In this document: positions 1-6,993 of the stretch, in pieces
Layout: every line of letters starts with the position of its first letter
How positions within the stretch are numbered: the stretch's first letter is position 1
Source of the DNA: an uncultured Aquabacterium sp.
GTDB taxonomy: Bacteria > Pseudomonadota > Gammaproteobacteria > Burkholderiales > Burkholderiaceae_C
Length of the DNA stretch: 11,129 nucleotides
NCBI GenBank assembly: GCA_937923225.1
Contig: CALAKR010000348.1
Span: forward strand, 1-11,129
Direction of reading: 5' to 3'
The notes under the pieces: model-generated
Seen by the model: the letters and a program-made list of their open reading frames with translations, nothing else
Database searches by the model: none
Told to the model about the DNA's origin: nothing
Made by a program: the position numbers and the translations under genes

Positions 1-89
1 CCAAGGCCAGCGATGCGGACGATCCGCTGCATGCCGCCCGTGCCGCCGAGGTGACCTCGCTGTGGCGCCTGGGCGCAGCACCGCGCTGA
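1..89 (+). CDS. C-terminal fragment of an unidentified protein
   Basis: An open frame enters from the left edge (first full codon at position 3) and stops with TGA at 87-89, leaving 28 visible residues. The tail reads as natural protein (DDPLHAARAAEV, then SLWRLGAAPR). Its stop lies one base from the stop codon of the leftward triheme cytochrome at 91, a tight tail-to-tail arrangement that is common between real genes. The fragment is too short to assign a family, and no domain can be seen. It could also be a chance open frame, since no alternative gene covers 1-90. Resolving it needs the sequence to the left. Confidence 0.5.
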   Translation, partial: KASDADDPLHAARAAEVTSLWRLGAAPR

Positions 90-90
90 C

Positions 91-1401
91 TCAGTCGTCT
101 CCGCCGGCCCGCAGACGGCCCACCACGTGCGGCTCGACCACGCTGGCGCGGTTGCCCCAGCTGTCGCGCACATAGGTGGCCACCGCCGCGATCTCGTCGT
201 CCGACAGCAGGTGCGCGAAGGGGGGCATGCCGAAGGGGCGGGGGTTGCCCGCCGTGGCCGGCAAAAAGCCACCCTTGGCGATCACGCGGATCACGTTGGC
301 CGGCTCCGCCATGCGCACGGCCCGGTTGCCGGCCAGGCGCGGGTAGACGTCCGGCACGCCTTCACCCTGCTCACCATGGCAGGCGGCGCAATGCCGCGCA
401 TAGAGCGCCGCCCCCTGGGCCAGGCGTGTGCTGGTGGCGCGCGCCGGTTCAGGTGGCCGCGATCCAGCCGGCGGCAGACTCTTGAGGAAGACCGCCATGG
501 CGCGCAGGTCGGCCTCGCTCAAATGCTGCGTGCTGCGGTAGACCACGTCCGCCATCGGCCCCATCACGCTGCCCTTGGACGTCATGCCGGTGCGCAGCAG
601 GCCCACGATCTCCTGCTCGGACCAGTCGCTCACGCCGGCCTCGTGCGGATCACGCAGCGATGGCGCGTACCAGTTCTGCAGCGGCATCAACCCACCGGCC
701 AGCTCCAGCCCCTGTGACGCGCCCAGCAGGTTGCGCGCCTCGTGACAGGCCGCGCAATGGCCCAGCCCCCGCACCAGGTAGGCACCGCGGTTCCATTCGG
801 CCGTGCGCTCGGGCTCGTCACGGTGCACGCCAGGGCGGAAGTACAGCGCGCGCCACACGGCCAGCGCCGGCTGGGTGCTGAAGGGAAAGGCCAGCTCGTG
901 CGCGCGGTTGGGCGCCTTGACCGGCGGCAGGCTGCGCAGGTAGGCGTAGAGCGCGTCGCTGTCCGCCCGTGTGACCTGCGTGTAGTTGGGGTAGGGGAAG
1001 GCGGGGTAGAGCAGGCGCCCATCGATCGACCGGCCGTTGTGCAGCGCACGCCAGAAGGCGTCGGCCGACCAGCGCCCCAGACCGGTGGCCTCATCGGGCG
1101 TGAGGTTGCTGCTGTAAACCGTGCCGAAGGGCGTGGCCAGAGGGCGGCCGCCGGCATAGGGCGCACCGCCCCGTTCGGTGTGGCAGGTGGCGCAGTTGCC
1201 GGCGCGGGCCAGGTAGGCGCCGCGCGTGATCTGGGCCTCGGTGATGGGGGGCGTGGTTGCCGCGGATGCGAAGCCTTGCGCTGCAGGCACAGGCACTTCA
1301 TCCAGCCGGTTGAGCGACCACACCGTGGCGGTGGCGATGCCCGCCAATGCAGCCAGCAGGGCCAAGGTGATCAGCCGGCGACGGCGTGCCTTGAGGCTCA
1401 T
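91..1401 (-). CDS. Triheme c-type cytochrome, dehydrogenase electron-transfer subunit type
   Basis: A 436-residue protein with an N-terminal Arg-rich stretch and hydrophobic segment (about residues 10-29), which is a signal anchor or signal peptide, so the hemes would lie in the periplasm. Three CXXCH heme sites are visible: C70-C73-H74, C216-C219-H220 and C338-C341-H342. Likely axial methionines are in GPMADVV (280-284) for heme 2 and GMPPFAHLLSD near the C-terminus for heme 3. The first domain has YPAFPYPNY where related subunits often have YPAMPY, so its sixth ligand is unclear. The three-domain layout is that of the cytochrome subunits of membrane alcohol, gluconate and molybdenum aldehyde dehydrogenases, which pass electrons to quinone or a terminal oxidase. 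The start at 1401 is preferred over an upstream ATG at 1500. It has GGAG 6 nt upstream (1408-1411), precedes the signal sequence and overlaps the upstream stop as ATGA. No dehydrogenase subunit is in the window. Confidence 0.9.
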   Translation of the reverse strand: MSLKARRRRLITLALLAALAGIATATVWSLNRLDEVPVPAAQGFASAATTPPITEAQITRGAYLARAGNCATCHTERGGAPYAGGRPLATPFGTVYSSNLTPDEATGLGRWSADAFWRALHNGRSIDGRLLYPAFPYPNYTQVTRADSDALYAYLRSLPPVKAPNRAHELAFPFSTQPALAVWRALYFRPGVHRDEPERTAEWNRGAYLVRGLGHCAACHEARNLLGASQGLELAGGLMPLQNWYAPSLRDPHEAGVSDWSEQEIVGLLRTGMTSKGSVMGPMADVVYRSTQHLSEADLRAMAVFLKSLPPAGSRPPEPARATSTRLAQGAALYARHCAACHGEQGEGVPDVYPRLAGNRAVRMAEPANVIRVIAKGGFLPATAGNPRPFGMPPFAHLLSDDEIAAVATYVRDSWGNRASVVEPHVVGRLRAGGDD

Positions 1402-2162
1402 GGCTGGCTCCGGGGCACACCACCACATGGCATCGGCAAGGGCTGGGGCAGGCTCACCGCCGGCTTGCCGCCCGCCGGCCAAGGCTGGCTGGACAACCAC
1501 GACGCCACGGCACTGACATCATCGGGTGACAGGCGCCGGGCGATGTCGGCCATGCAGTCGGGCGCCTGTGCGCGCCGCCGGCCGTTGTGCCAGGCGCCGA
1601 TCTGCCCGGCCAGGTAGTGGCGCGGCAGACCCAGCAGGCCAGGGATGGCCGGGGCCACGCCCGTCAGCGTCTGGCCATGGCAGAGCACGCAGGCCGGCAG
1701 CCCTTTGGCCGCATCGCCCCGCATGACCAGCCGCTGGCCCCGGGCCAGCACCGCGGCCGATTCGGTGGGGCGGGCAGGTGCCGGGTAGGGCACATCCAGC
1801 GTCGCGAAGTAGCCGGCGATCTCGTGCAGGTAGGCATCGCTCAGGTGGTCGAGCAGGTAGACCATGGGCGCATAGCTGCGCCGCCCGTCACGAAAGTTCA
1901 GCAGCTGGTTGGTCAGGTAGCCTGCGGGCTTGCCCGCCAGGCGCGGGTAGTAACCATCGGGGCCGGCGCGGCCATCGGTGCCATGGCAGGTGGTGCAGGC
2001 ATCGACGCGCTGGCCGATGCTGTCCTGCAAGGGCGACACCGACAGTGGCGCGAGCCCGCCCGCAGGCTGGGAAAAGGCGGCTGGGGCCGCGACAGCGCAA
2101 CACCAAGCCAGAGCCCAGGCGATCCGAGGTCGAAGTCCTTGCATCGGGCCATTGTCGGCCAT
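1398..2162 (-). CDS. Diheme cytochrome c, c4-like
   Basis: About 250 residues with an export signal (RIAWALAWCCAVAAPAAF, ending near residue 31), so periplasmic. Two class I heme domains follow: C56-C59-H60 (CTTCH) and C158-C161-H162 (CVLCH). Each has a likely methionine ligand, M100 in SYAPM and M204 in PDCMADIARRLSPDD. Motifs YYPRLAGK and YLTNQLLNFRDGRR are characteristic of cytochrome c4 and its relatives, which carry electrons between membrane complexes or from dehydrogenases to oxidases. Its stop overlaps the start of the triheme cytochrome by ATGA (1398-1401), so the two are translationally coupled and probably act in one chain. The start is uncertain: ATG at 2162 or ATG at 2144. Neither has a good Shine-Dalgarno, but the later one gives a cleaner signal peptide (MQGLRPR). 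An in-frame stop at 2211-2213 excludes anything further upstream. Confidence 0.88.
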   Translation of the reverse strand: MADNGPMQGLRPRIAWALAWCCAVAAPAAFSQPAGGLAPLSVSPLQDSIGQRVDACTTCHGTDGRAGPDGYYPRLAGKPAGYLTNQLLNFRDGRRSYAPMVYLLDHLSDAYLHEIAGYFATLDVPYPAPARPTESAAVLARGQRLVMRGDAAKGLPACVLCHGQTLTGVAPAIPGLLGLPRHYLAGQIGAWHNGRRRAQAPDCMADIARRLSPDDVSAVASWLSSQPWPAGGKPAVSLPQPLPMPCGGVPRSQP

Positions 2163-2210
2163 GCACCGGCCCGGTGCAGCATTTTTTGACTGCGGGGAAC
2201 CCCTGGGCGC

Positions 2211-2855
2211 TCAGTAGCCCACGGTGAAGCGGCGGCGCGAATGGGCCGGCTTGTCCAGCTCGTCGATCAGGGCCACGGCGTAGTCCTGCAGCGAGATGTG
2301 GCTGTTGCCCTGCGCATCGACCAGCAACTGGTCACCCCCCAGACGGAACTGGCCAGTGCGCTGACCGGGCTCGATCATGGCCGAGGGGCTCAGGAAGGTC
2401 CAATCCAGCACAGGCTCGGCACGCAGCAGTTCCAGCGCCTGGCGGGCACCTTCGGCCGTGCCCTTCCATTGGGCGGGGAAATCAGGGCTGTCCAGCAGGA
2501 TCTTGCCGGGGGCCACCTCCAGCGTGGCCGCGCCGCCCACCACGAGGAAGCGGGGCACGCCGGCAGCCTTGACCGCCGCCAGGATGCTCTTGAAGCCCTT
2601 GACGTAGTAGTCCAGCGTGTCGGCCTGGGCATGGCCGCTGAAGGCCGAGATCACGGCGTCGAAACCCTGGCCCTTGAGGGCAGCGGTGAGGGCGGCGGTG
2701 TCAGTCACGTCCACGCCCTGGGCGCTGACCTGGCCGGTGGTGGCCACGCGCTCGGGGCGCGAGACCAGGGCGGTGATGGTGTGGCCACGGGAAGCGGCTT
2801 CCGCCAGCAGGTGGGTGCCGATGAAACCGGTGGCGCCGATGATCGCGATCTTCAT
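2211..2855 (-). CDS. NmrA-like NAD(P)-binding oxidoreductase
   Basis: A 214-residue cytoplasmic protein of the atypical short-chain dehydrogenase (NAD(P)-binding, NmrA/YwnB-like) group. The N-terminal Rossmann motif is IGATGFIG (residues 6-13), with further family marks at VISAFSGH (68-75), FLVVGGAATLEV (103-114) and the C-terminal ISLQDYAVALIDELDKP. It lacks a clear YxxxK catalytic pair, as many members do, so a redox-sensing or reductase role on an unknown substrate is all that can be said. The start at 2855 has AAGGA 8 nt upstream (2864-2868). An ATG at 2957 in the same frame would add 34 residues without Rossmann character and run into the control region, so it is rejected. The gene is divergent from the LysR gene and only 48 bp upstream of the diheme cytochrome on the same strand, so readthrough into the cytochromes is possible. 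Confidence 0.88.
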   Translation of the reverse strand: MKIAIIGATGFIGTHLLAEAASRGHTITALVSRPERVATTGQVSAQGVDVTDTAALTAALKGQGFDAVISAFSGHAQADTLDYYVKGFKSILAAVKAAGVPRFLVVGGAATLEVAPGKILLDSPDFPAQWKGTAEGARQALELLRAEPVLDWTFLSPSAMIEPGQRTGQFRLGGDQLLVDAQGNSHISLQDYAVALIDELDKPAHSRRRFTVGY

Positions 2856-2974
2856 GATGGATGTCCTTCGGGTTGGAACGATGGGTTCGTGATGGGTGAA
2901 TCTTGCGCCCCTCGATTGATTCGATAAAGACCCCGATAGACAATTCATTGTTTCCATATGATTGACAATCGCGC
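2856..2974. promoter_or_regulatory. Divergent control region between NmrA-like and LysR genes, with palindrome
   Basis: A 119-bp intergenic stretch between two divergently read genes, clearly more AT-rich than its surroundings in its right half (about 2911-2970). It contains ACAAT-TC-ATTGT (2940-2951), a perfect 5-bp inverted repeat with a 2-bp centre that extends imperfectly outward. A related half-site, ATTGACAAT, lies at 2961-2969. This is the expected place for a LysR-type regulator to bind and control both its own gene and the divergent one. No convincing sigma-70 promoter can be picked by eye in either direction. The operator call is inference from position and symmetry. Confidence 0.55.
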
Positions 2975-3886
2975 ATGGCCACCATCGACACCCTGAACCT
3001 GAACCACCTGCTGGTCTTCGCGGCCGTGGTGGAGGCCGGCAGCTTCACGGCCGCGGCGGATCGGCTGGGCCAGACCAAGGCCCGCGTGAGCCTGGTGCTG
3101 CGTGAACTGGAGGGGCAACTGGGTGGCGCCCTGCTCACGCGCACCACGCGCCGCCTGGCCCTGACCGAACTGGGCCAACAGGTATATGGCGAGTGCATCC
3201 CGCCCCTGCGTTCCGTGCAGGACACGGTGGCGCACCTGGGCCGTGACGACGGGCCGCTCAGCGGCACGCTGCGCATCACCGCGCCGGTGGACCATGCGGC
3301 GCAGTCGCTGGCCCCCGCCCTGGCGCGCTTCGCCATGCTGCACCCGGCCCTGCACATCGACCTGCGCGCCACCGACCAGCGCGTGGACCTGGTGCGCGAA
3401 GGGCTGGACCTGTCGATCCGCGTGGGCTGGCTGCGCGACTCCACCCAGCGGGCCCTGAAGCTGGGCGGCTTCGAACAATGGGTGCTGGCCAGCCCCGACT
3501 ACCTGCACCGGCGCGGCATGCCCAAGCAGCCCAGCGACCTGGCCGAGCATGACTGGGTGGCACTGAGCCTGCTGCCCTCGCCGCTGACCTGGACCTTCTC
3601 CCACGCCCGACGCGAGGCGCAGACGGTGCGCATGACCAGCCGCCTGCGCGTGGACTCCGGCGCGGCGCTGATGGCCCTGCTGGAGCACGGCATGGGCCTG
3701 TCGGTCACGGAGCAGTTCAGCGCCGCCAAGGCCCTGCGGGATCGCCGTCTGGTGCGCGTGCTGCCCGATTGGCAGGCGCCCTTCGGCGGCATCCACGCGG
3801 TCTACCCGCCGGGGCGGCAGGCGCCACCGGCACGGGTGCGGGCCTTCGTCGAGTTCTACCGTGAGTGGTTGAGCAAGACGGGTTGA
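2975..3886 (+). CDS. LysR-family transcriptional regulator
   Basis: 303 residues, the usual length for the family. The N-terminal winged helix-turn-helix covers about residues 8-66: LLVFAAVVEAGSFTAAADRL, then the recognition region TKARVSLVLRELE, then LLTRTTRRLALTELG. The effector-binding domain runs from about 90 to the C-terminus (GTLRITAPV, PALHIDLRAT, DLSIRVG). This overall pattern resembles the CrgA/AaeR-type LysR group, many of which regulate a divergent oxidoreductase gene. It would bind the intergenic palindrome and regulate the NmrA-like gene; the co-inducer cannot be inferred. ATG at 2975 fits the family start, but no Shine-Dalgarno is visible before it. Its stop at 3886 lies 6 bp from the stop of the leftward FAD oxidoreductase, so it is convergent with the Nit1C operon and not part of it. 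Confidence 0.93.
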   Translation: MATIDTLNLNHLLVFAAVVEAGSFTAAADRLGQTKARVSLVLRELEGQLGGALLTRTTRRLALTELGQQVYGECIPPLRSVQDTVAHLGRDDGPLSGTLRITAPVDHAAQSLAPALARFAMLHPALHIDLRATDQRVDLVREGLDLSIRVGWLRDSTQRALKLGGFEQWVLASPDYLHRRGMPKQPSDLAEHDWVALSLLPSPLTWTFSHARREAQTVRMTSRLRVDSGAALMALLEHGMGLSVTEQFSAAKALRDRRLVRVLPDWQAPFGGIHAVYPPGRQAPPARVRAFVEFYREWLSKTG

Positions 3887-3892
3887 CGGCGC

Positions 3893-5227
3893 TCAGGCCG
3901 CCATCGCCATCTGCACATGCGTGGGCTTGGTCCCGACCGTGGCCGAAGACAAGGGCGGACACAACTCGCGCTGCGCATCGATGCGATCGGCCAGGAAGGC
4001 CGCATCACGCGACACGCCCGAGAAGCGGCCCGAGCCCCAGGTGTACTGCCAGGGCAGGCCCAGGAAGTACAGGCCCTTCTGCTGCGTGACGCCACGCGTG
4101 TGCACGGGCTGACCCCGACCGTTGAAAACGGGCGCATCCAGCCATTCGAAATCGGGCCGAAAGCCAATGCACCAGATCACGCTGGTGATGCCGGCGGCCT
4201 GCAGGTTCAGGCTGAGTTGCTCGCCATCGGGCTGCCACACCGGCTCGTACACCGACGGTGGCGGTGCATCGATGCCCTGCGCGGCAATGTACTTGTCGAT
4301 GCTGGCGTTGATGCCGTTGTAGACCTGGTCGGCGCGGTCCAGTGCGGCTTGCAGGCCCGGCTCGAACTGCATCACACCATCGTCCAGCCCTGCCAGCAGG
4401 CCGTGCAGCTGCATGCCTTCGGCGGCGAACTTGCGCAGGTCGATGTCTCGTCCGCCATCGCGGCCGGTGACGTAGTGGTTGGTGTTGTCGCGCACGCCCT
4501 CGCGCAGCGGATGCTGGTGCACGGGCATGTCGTAATAGTTCATGTCGGCCAGCCAGTCGACCACGTCGCGGCCCCGGTAGAAGCGCGCACAGCGCGGTGC
4601 ATCACCCACAGCCAGGTGCACCTTGCGGCCGGCCAGGTGCAGGTCTTCGGCGATCTGCGAGCCGGACTGGCCCGAGCCCACCACCAGCACGGCACCCTCG
4701 GGCAAGGACTGTGGGTTGCGGTACTGCTCGGAGTGCACCTGCACGATGCCTGCAGGCAGGCGCTCGGCCAGGCGCGGCACGATGGGCACGTGGTAGCCGC
4801 CCGAGGCCACCACCACCTGGTCGGCCGTGCAGACCATGGCCTGGCCACCTTGCACGGTGTGCACCTCGAAGCCACCCTGCGGGCGCGGCAGCACCCTGCG
4901 CACGGCCACGCCTTCACGCAGCGGCGCGTTCACGCTGCGCTTGAAACCGGCCAGGTAGTCGTTGATCTGATCCTTCTTCATGAAGCCGTGCGGGTCGTCA
5001 CCCGCGTAGGGGTGGCCGGGCAGCTTGCACTGCCAGTTGGGCGTGACCAGGCAGAAGCTGTCCCAGCGCTGGGTACGCCAGCTGTGCATGGCCGTGTGCT
5101 TCTCGAAGACGACGTGGTCGGCGCCGATTTTCTGCAGGTAGTGGCTCATCGACAGGCCGGCCTGGCCGCCGCCGATGATGACGACCTCGTGGTGTTCAGG
5201 GATGCGGGGGGTGGCTGGAGCGTTCAT
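3893..5227 (-). CDS. nitH: FAD-dependent oxidoreductase of the Nit1C cluster (MSMEG_0569 family)
   Basis: A 444-residue flavoprotein related to CzcO/FMO-type monooxygenases. The FAD-binding Rossmann motif is [10 protein letters not shown] (16-25) and the NAD(P)H-binding one is [15 protein letters not shown] (182-196). The intervening [13 protein letters not shown] (160-172) resembles the FMO-type linker with HSxxY. The C-terminal part has [10 protein letters not shown] (351-360) and [18 protein letters not shown] (388-405), which are typical of the MSMEG_0569 family found only with Nit1-type nitrilases. It probably oxygenates or oxidises the pathway's nitrogen compound using FAD and NAD(P)H; the substrate is unknown. 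The start at 5227 has GAGGA 7 nt upstream (5235-5239). It is the last gene of the operon, 91 bp after nitG. That is the largest gap in the run, so a secondary promoter or processing site could lie there, although I see none. The letter nitH follows pseudomonad cyanide-growth nomenclature. Confidence 0.93.
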   Translation of the reverse strand: MNAPATPRIPEHHEVVIIGGGQAGLSMSHYLQKIGADHVVFEKHTAMHSWRTQRWDSFCLVTPNWQCKLPGHPYAGDDPHGFMKKDQINDYLAGFKRSVNAPLREGVAVRRVLPRPQGGFEVHTVQGGQAMVCTADQVVVASGGYHVPIVPRLAERLPAGIVQVHSEQYRNPQSLPEGAVLVVGSGQSGSQIAEDLHLAGRKVHLAVGDAPRCARFYRGRDVVDWLADMNYYDMPVHQHPLREGVRDNTNHYVTGRDGGRDIDLRKFAAEGMQLHGLLAGLDDGVMQFEPGLQAALDRADQVYNGINASIDKYIAAQGIDAPPPSVYEPVWQPDGEQLSLNLQAAGITSVIWCIGFRPDFEWLDAPVFNGRGQPVHTRGVTQQKGLYFLGLPWQYTWGSGRFSGVSRDAAFLADRIDAQRELCPPLSSATVGTKPTHVQMAMAA

Positions 5228-5318
5228 GGTGGTGTCCTCGCTGGCGCTGGGGGCGCATGGGTTTGGCTGTGTGGCGGTGAAGGAAGGTGCGGTGGTGGAT
5301 AACGTAGGGCGGCGCGGA

Positions 5319-5606
5319 TCAACTGCGGAAATCGATCACATGCACGCGGGCATCGGGCTGGTGCCTGAAGCGGGCGGCTCTCTCGTCGATCTCGGCCCAC
5401 TGGTCCATGGCGCGCGAGCAGGCGAAGCCGTACTTCGCGCGCACGCGTTCGGAGGCGATCTCCAGCGCCTCGCGGGTGCGGGCCAGGAAGTCGGTGAGCG
5501 GGTAGTCGGTGCCGGGCACCAGGTAGTCCTGCACGACCAGCGACGGTGAATAACAGGTGCTGTCGCTGCCATCGGGCCAGCGCACCTTGAAGAGCATTTC
5601 AGGCAT
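5319..5606 (-). CDS. nitG: Small Nit1C-cluster protein, MSMEG_0570 family
   Basis: A 95-residue protein of the MSMEG_0570 nitrogen-starvation family. The protein opens MPEMLFKVRWPDGS, contains YSPSLVVQDYLVPGTDYPL and ends VHVIDFRS. It has no signal peptide, membrane segment or catalytic motif that I recognise. Its biochemical role is unknown, and it occurs as a constant member of Nit1 clusters. A longer in-frame reading from 5789 would add 61 residues of low-quality sequence. The start at 5606 is chosen because AGGAG sits 7 nt upstream (5614-5618) and it matches the compact family length. The start overlaps the glycosyltransferase stop by 8 nt (5599-5606), indicating coupled translation. Equivalence to nitG of pseudomonads is by cluster position and family, and is reasonably sure. 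Confidence 0.9.
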   Translation of the reverse strand: MPEMLFKVRWPDGSDSTCYSPSLVVQDYLVPGTDYPLTDFLARTREALEIASERVRAKYGFACSRAMDQWAEIDERAARFRHQPDARVHVIDFRS

Positions 5607-6993
5607 GGAGGGGCTCCTGCGGAAGCAGTGAGGTGAAGGGCAGGGTCGAAAGGCTGTGCATCGGTGGCTGCGAGCTGGATGAAGCGTCCTGGCCATCGCG
5701 GTAATGCCGTTCGTGCAGTTCGGCGCTGCGTGACCAGGCGAAGCGGGCGCAGACATCGGGCGCGGCATCGAGCACGGGCACGCGGGCATCAGCCCGCAGG
5801 CTCAGGCGCAGCGCACGGGCCAGGTCGGCCACGCTGAGCGGATCGGCCCACAGGGTTTCGTGCAGCGCCAAGTGGTCGGTGAAGGGCCGGATGCGCGAGA
5901 CGATGGCCGGCGTACCGCAGGCCAGGGCTTCGAGCACGACCAGGCCGAAGCCTTCGCGCAATGAAGGCATGGCCAGTGCGGTGGCGCGGCGGTACAGGGC
6001 TGGCAAGGCCGCATCGGGCAGGGGGCCGGTCAGGTGCACGCGGGCACGGGTGGCTTCGGGCAGCGCGTTCAGCGTGGCATGGAAGCAGGCTGCATAGGCG
6101 TCGTGGTCGAGCAGGCTGGCACCGCCGGCGATCACGAGGCGGGCGTCGGGATGCGTGGTCGGTGTCGTTGTTGTTGTCGGCGTGGCGTCAAGGGCGCCGG
6201 CTTTGTCGAAGGCCACCACGTCGTCCAACGTGATGCCACCTTGCACCGCCGCGAAGGCGCGCAGCAGGCGCTCGGGGTTCTTGCGTTCCTCAATGCCGCC
6301 GACGGACAGCCACAGGGGGCCTGTGTGGCTTGGATCCAGGCCCAAGGCGCGCAGTTGGGCATCGTCCTGGGCGGTCTGCTCCGGGTCACCGCTGGCGGGC
6401 GTGAAGCGCACCGTGTCCACGCCATTGGGCACCAGGCCCGCGTCGCGCTGCCATTGGTCTTTCAGCACACCCTGCCACAGTGGGCTCACGCACAGCAGGC
6501 GGCTGGCATCGCGCACACCGCGGGCCTGCCAGGCTGTCAGCACCGGGTCGTCGAACGTGTCCAGGTGGTGCACGGTGCGCGTGAAGCCGGCGATGCGGCC
6601 TTCGGTGCGCAGGCGGGCCAGCGCATTGGCGGTGATGCTGTCCTGCGAGTGAAGCACGTCGAAGCGGTCCAGGCCCGGCAGATCACGCAGGTGGCGGGCG
6701 ACGGCATCGATGCGGGTGGCGACCATCGCTGCAAGGGGTGACAGTGGTTGACCATGACCAGCGTCTGCATCGTCATGCAAGAACGGTGACACCAGGCTGC
6801 CACTCGGCGCCGGCAACATGGCCAAACTCAAGACCGCTCGCGTCTCGCGGAACAGGCGCTGCCCCTCAGCCGCGGGCGCGATCAGGGTGACCTGGTGTCC
6901 GCGCTCGCACAGCGCATCGGCCAACGCCAGGGTGTGTACCACGCCGCCACGAGGGTTCAGTGAGTGCATCAGCAGGGCAATGCGCAGGCTCAT
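5599..6993 (-). CDS. Family-4 glycosyltransferase of the Nit1C cluster (MSMEG_0565 family)
   Basis: 464 residues with the GT-B fold. The N-terminal acceptor domain begins MSLRIALLMHSLNPRGGVVH (Gly-rich loop at 14-18). The C-terminal donor domain has LWLSVGGIEERKNPERLLRA (227-246) and the E-x7-E signature E347-E355 in REGFGLVVLEALACGTPAIV. It should be a cytoplasmic retaining transferase using a nucleotide-sugar donor; neither donor nor acceptor can be told. It carries a low-complexity Thr/Pro insertion (about 271-280) just before RLVIAGGASLL, and a Ser/Pro-rich tail (436-464) beyond the last GT element. The start at 6993 has GGGAGG 4 nt upstream (6998-7003) and overlaps the nitF stop as ATGA (6990-6993). 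Pseudomonad Nit1C clusters as I recall have no letter for this gene, whereas mycobacterial ones include it. Confidence 0.9.
   Translation of the reverse strand: MSLRIALLMHSLNPRGGVVHTLALADALCERGHQVTLIAPAAEGQRLFRETRAVLSLAMLPAPSGSLVSPFLHDDADAGHGQPLSPLAAMVATRIDAVARHLRDLPGLDRFDVLHSQDSITANALARLRTEGRIAGFTRTVHHLDTFDDPVLTAWQARGVRDASRLLCVSPLWQGVLKDQWQRDAGLVPNGVDTVRFTPASGDPEQTAQDDAQLRALGLDPSHTGPLWLSVGGIEERKNPERLLRAFAAVQGGITLDDVVAFDKAGALDATPTTTTTPTTHPDARLVIAGGASLLDHDAYAACFHATLNALPEATRARVHLTGPLPDAALPALYRRATALAMPSLREGFGLVVLEALACGTPAIVSRIRPFTDHLALHETLWADPLSVADLARALRLSLRADARVPVLDAAPDVCARFAWSRSAELHERHYRDGQDASSSSQPPMHSLSTLPFTSLLPQEPLHA

Noticed and set aside
2162..2187. Hairpin TGCACC-GGCCC-GGTGCA followed by a T-run, resembling a rightward terminator
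   Set aside because: No rightward gene ends there, and the T-run is on the wrong side for the leftward NmrA and cytochrome genes. The stem is only 6 bp, and it overlaps the start of the diheme cytochrome.
2962..2967. TTGACA as a -35 element for the LysR gene
   Set aside because: It lies only 7 nt before the ATG, so the -10 box would fall inside the coding sequence, and nothing resembling TATAAT is found at the right distance.
2945..3796. A 283-codon minus-strand open frame opposite the LysR gene
   Set aside because: It is Gln/Ala/Gly/His-rich shadow sequence; the plus strand there encodes a full-length LysR protein with an intact helix-turn-helix.
2975..3886. LysR protein as the dedicated regulator of the Nit1C operon
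   Set aside because: It is convergent with the end of the operon and divergent from the NmrA-like gene with a shared control region. That geometry points to the NmrA-like gene as target; the Nit1C promoter is outside the window.
3917..5302. A 461-codon plus-strand open frame opposite nitH
   Set aside because: It is His/Val/Gly/Ala/Arg-rich with no recognisable domain, lies antisense to a clear flavoprotein, and its length is explained by the scarcity of stops in GC-rich antisense frames. The same applies to 742-1617, 6034-6741, 6960-8081, 8442-9851 and 9535-10950 on the plus strand.
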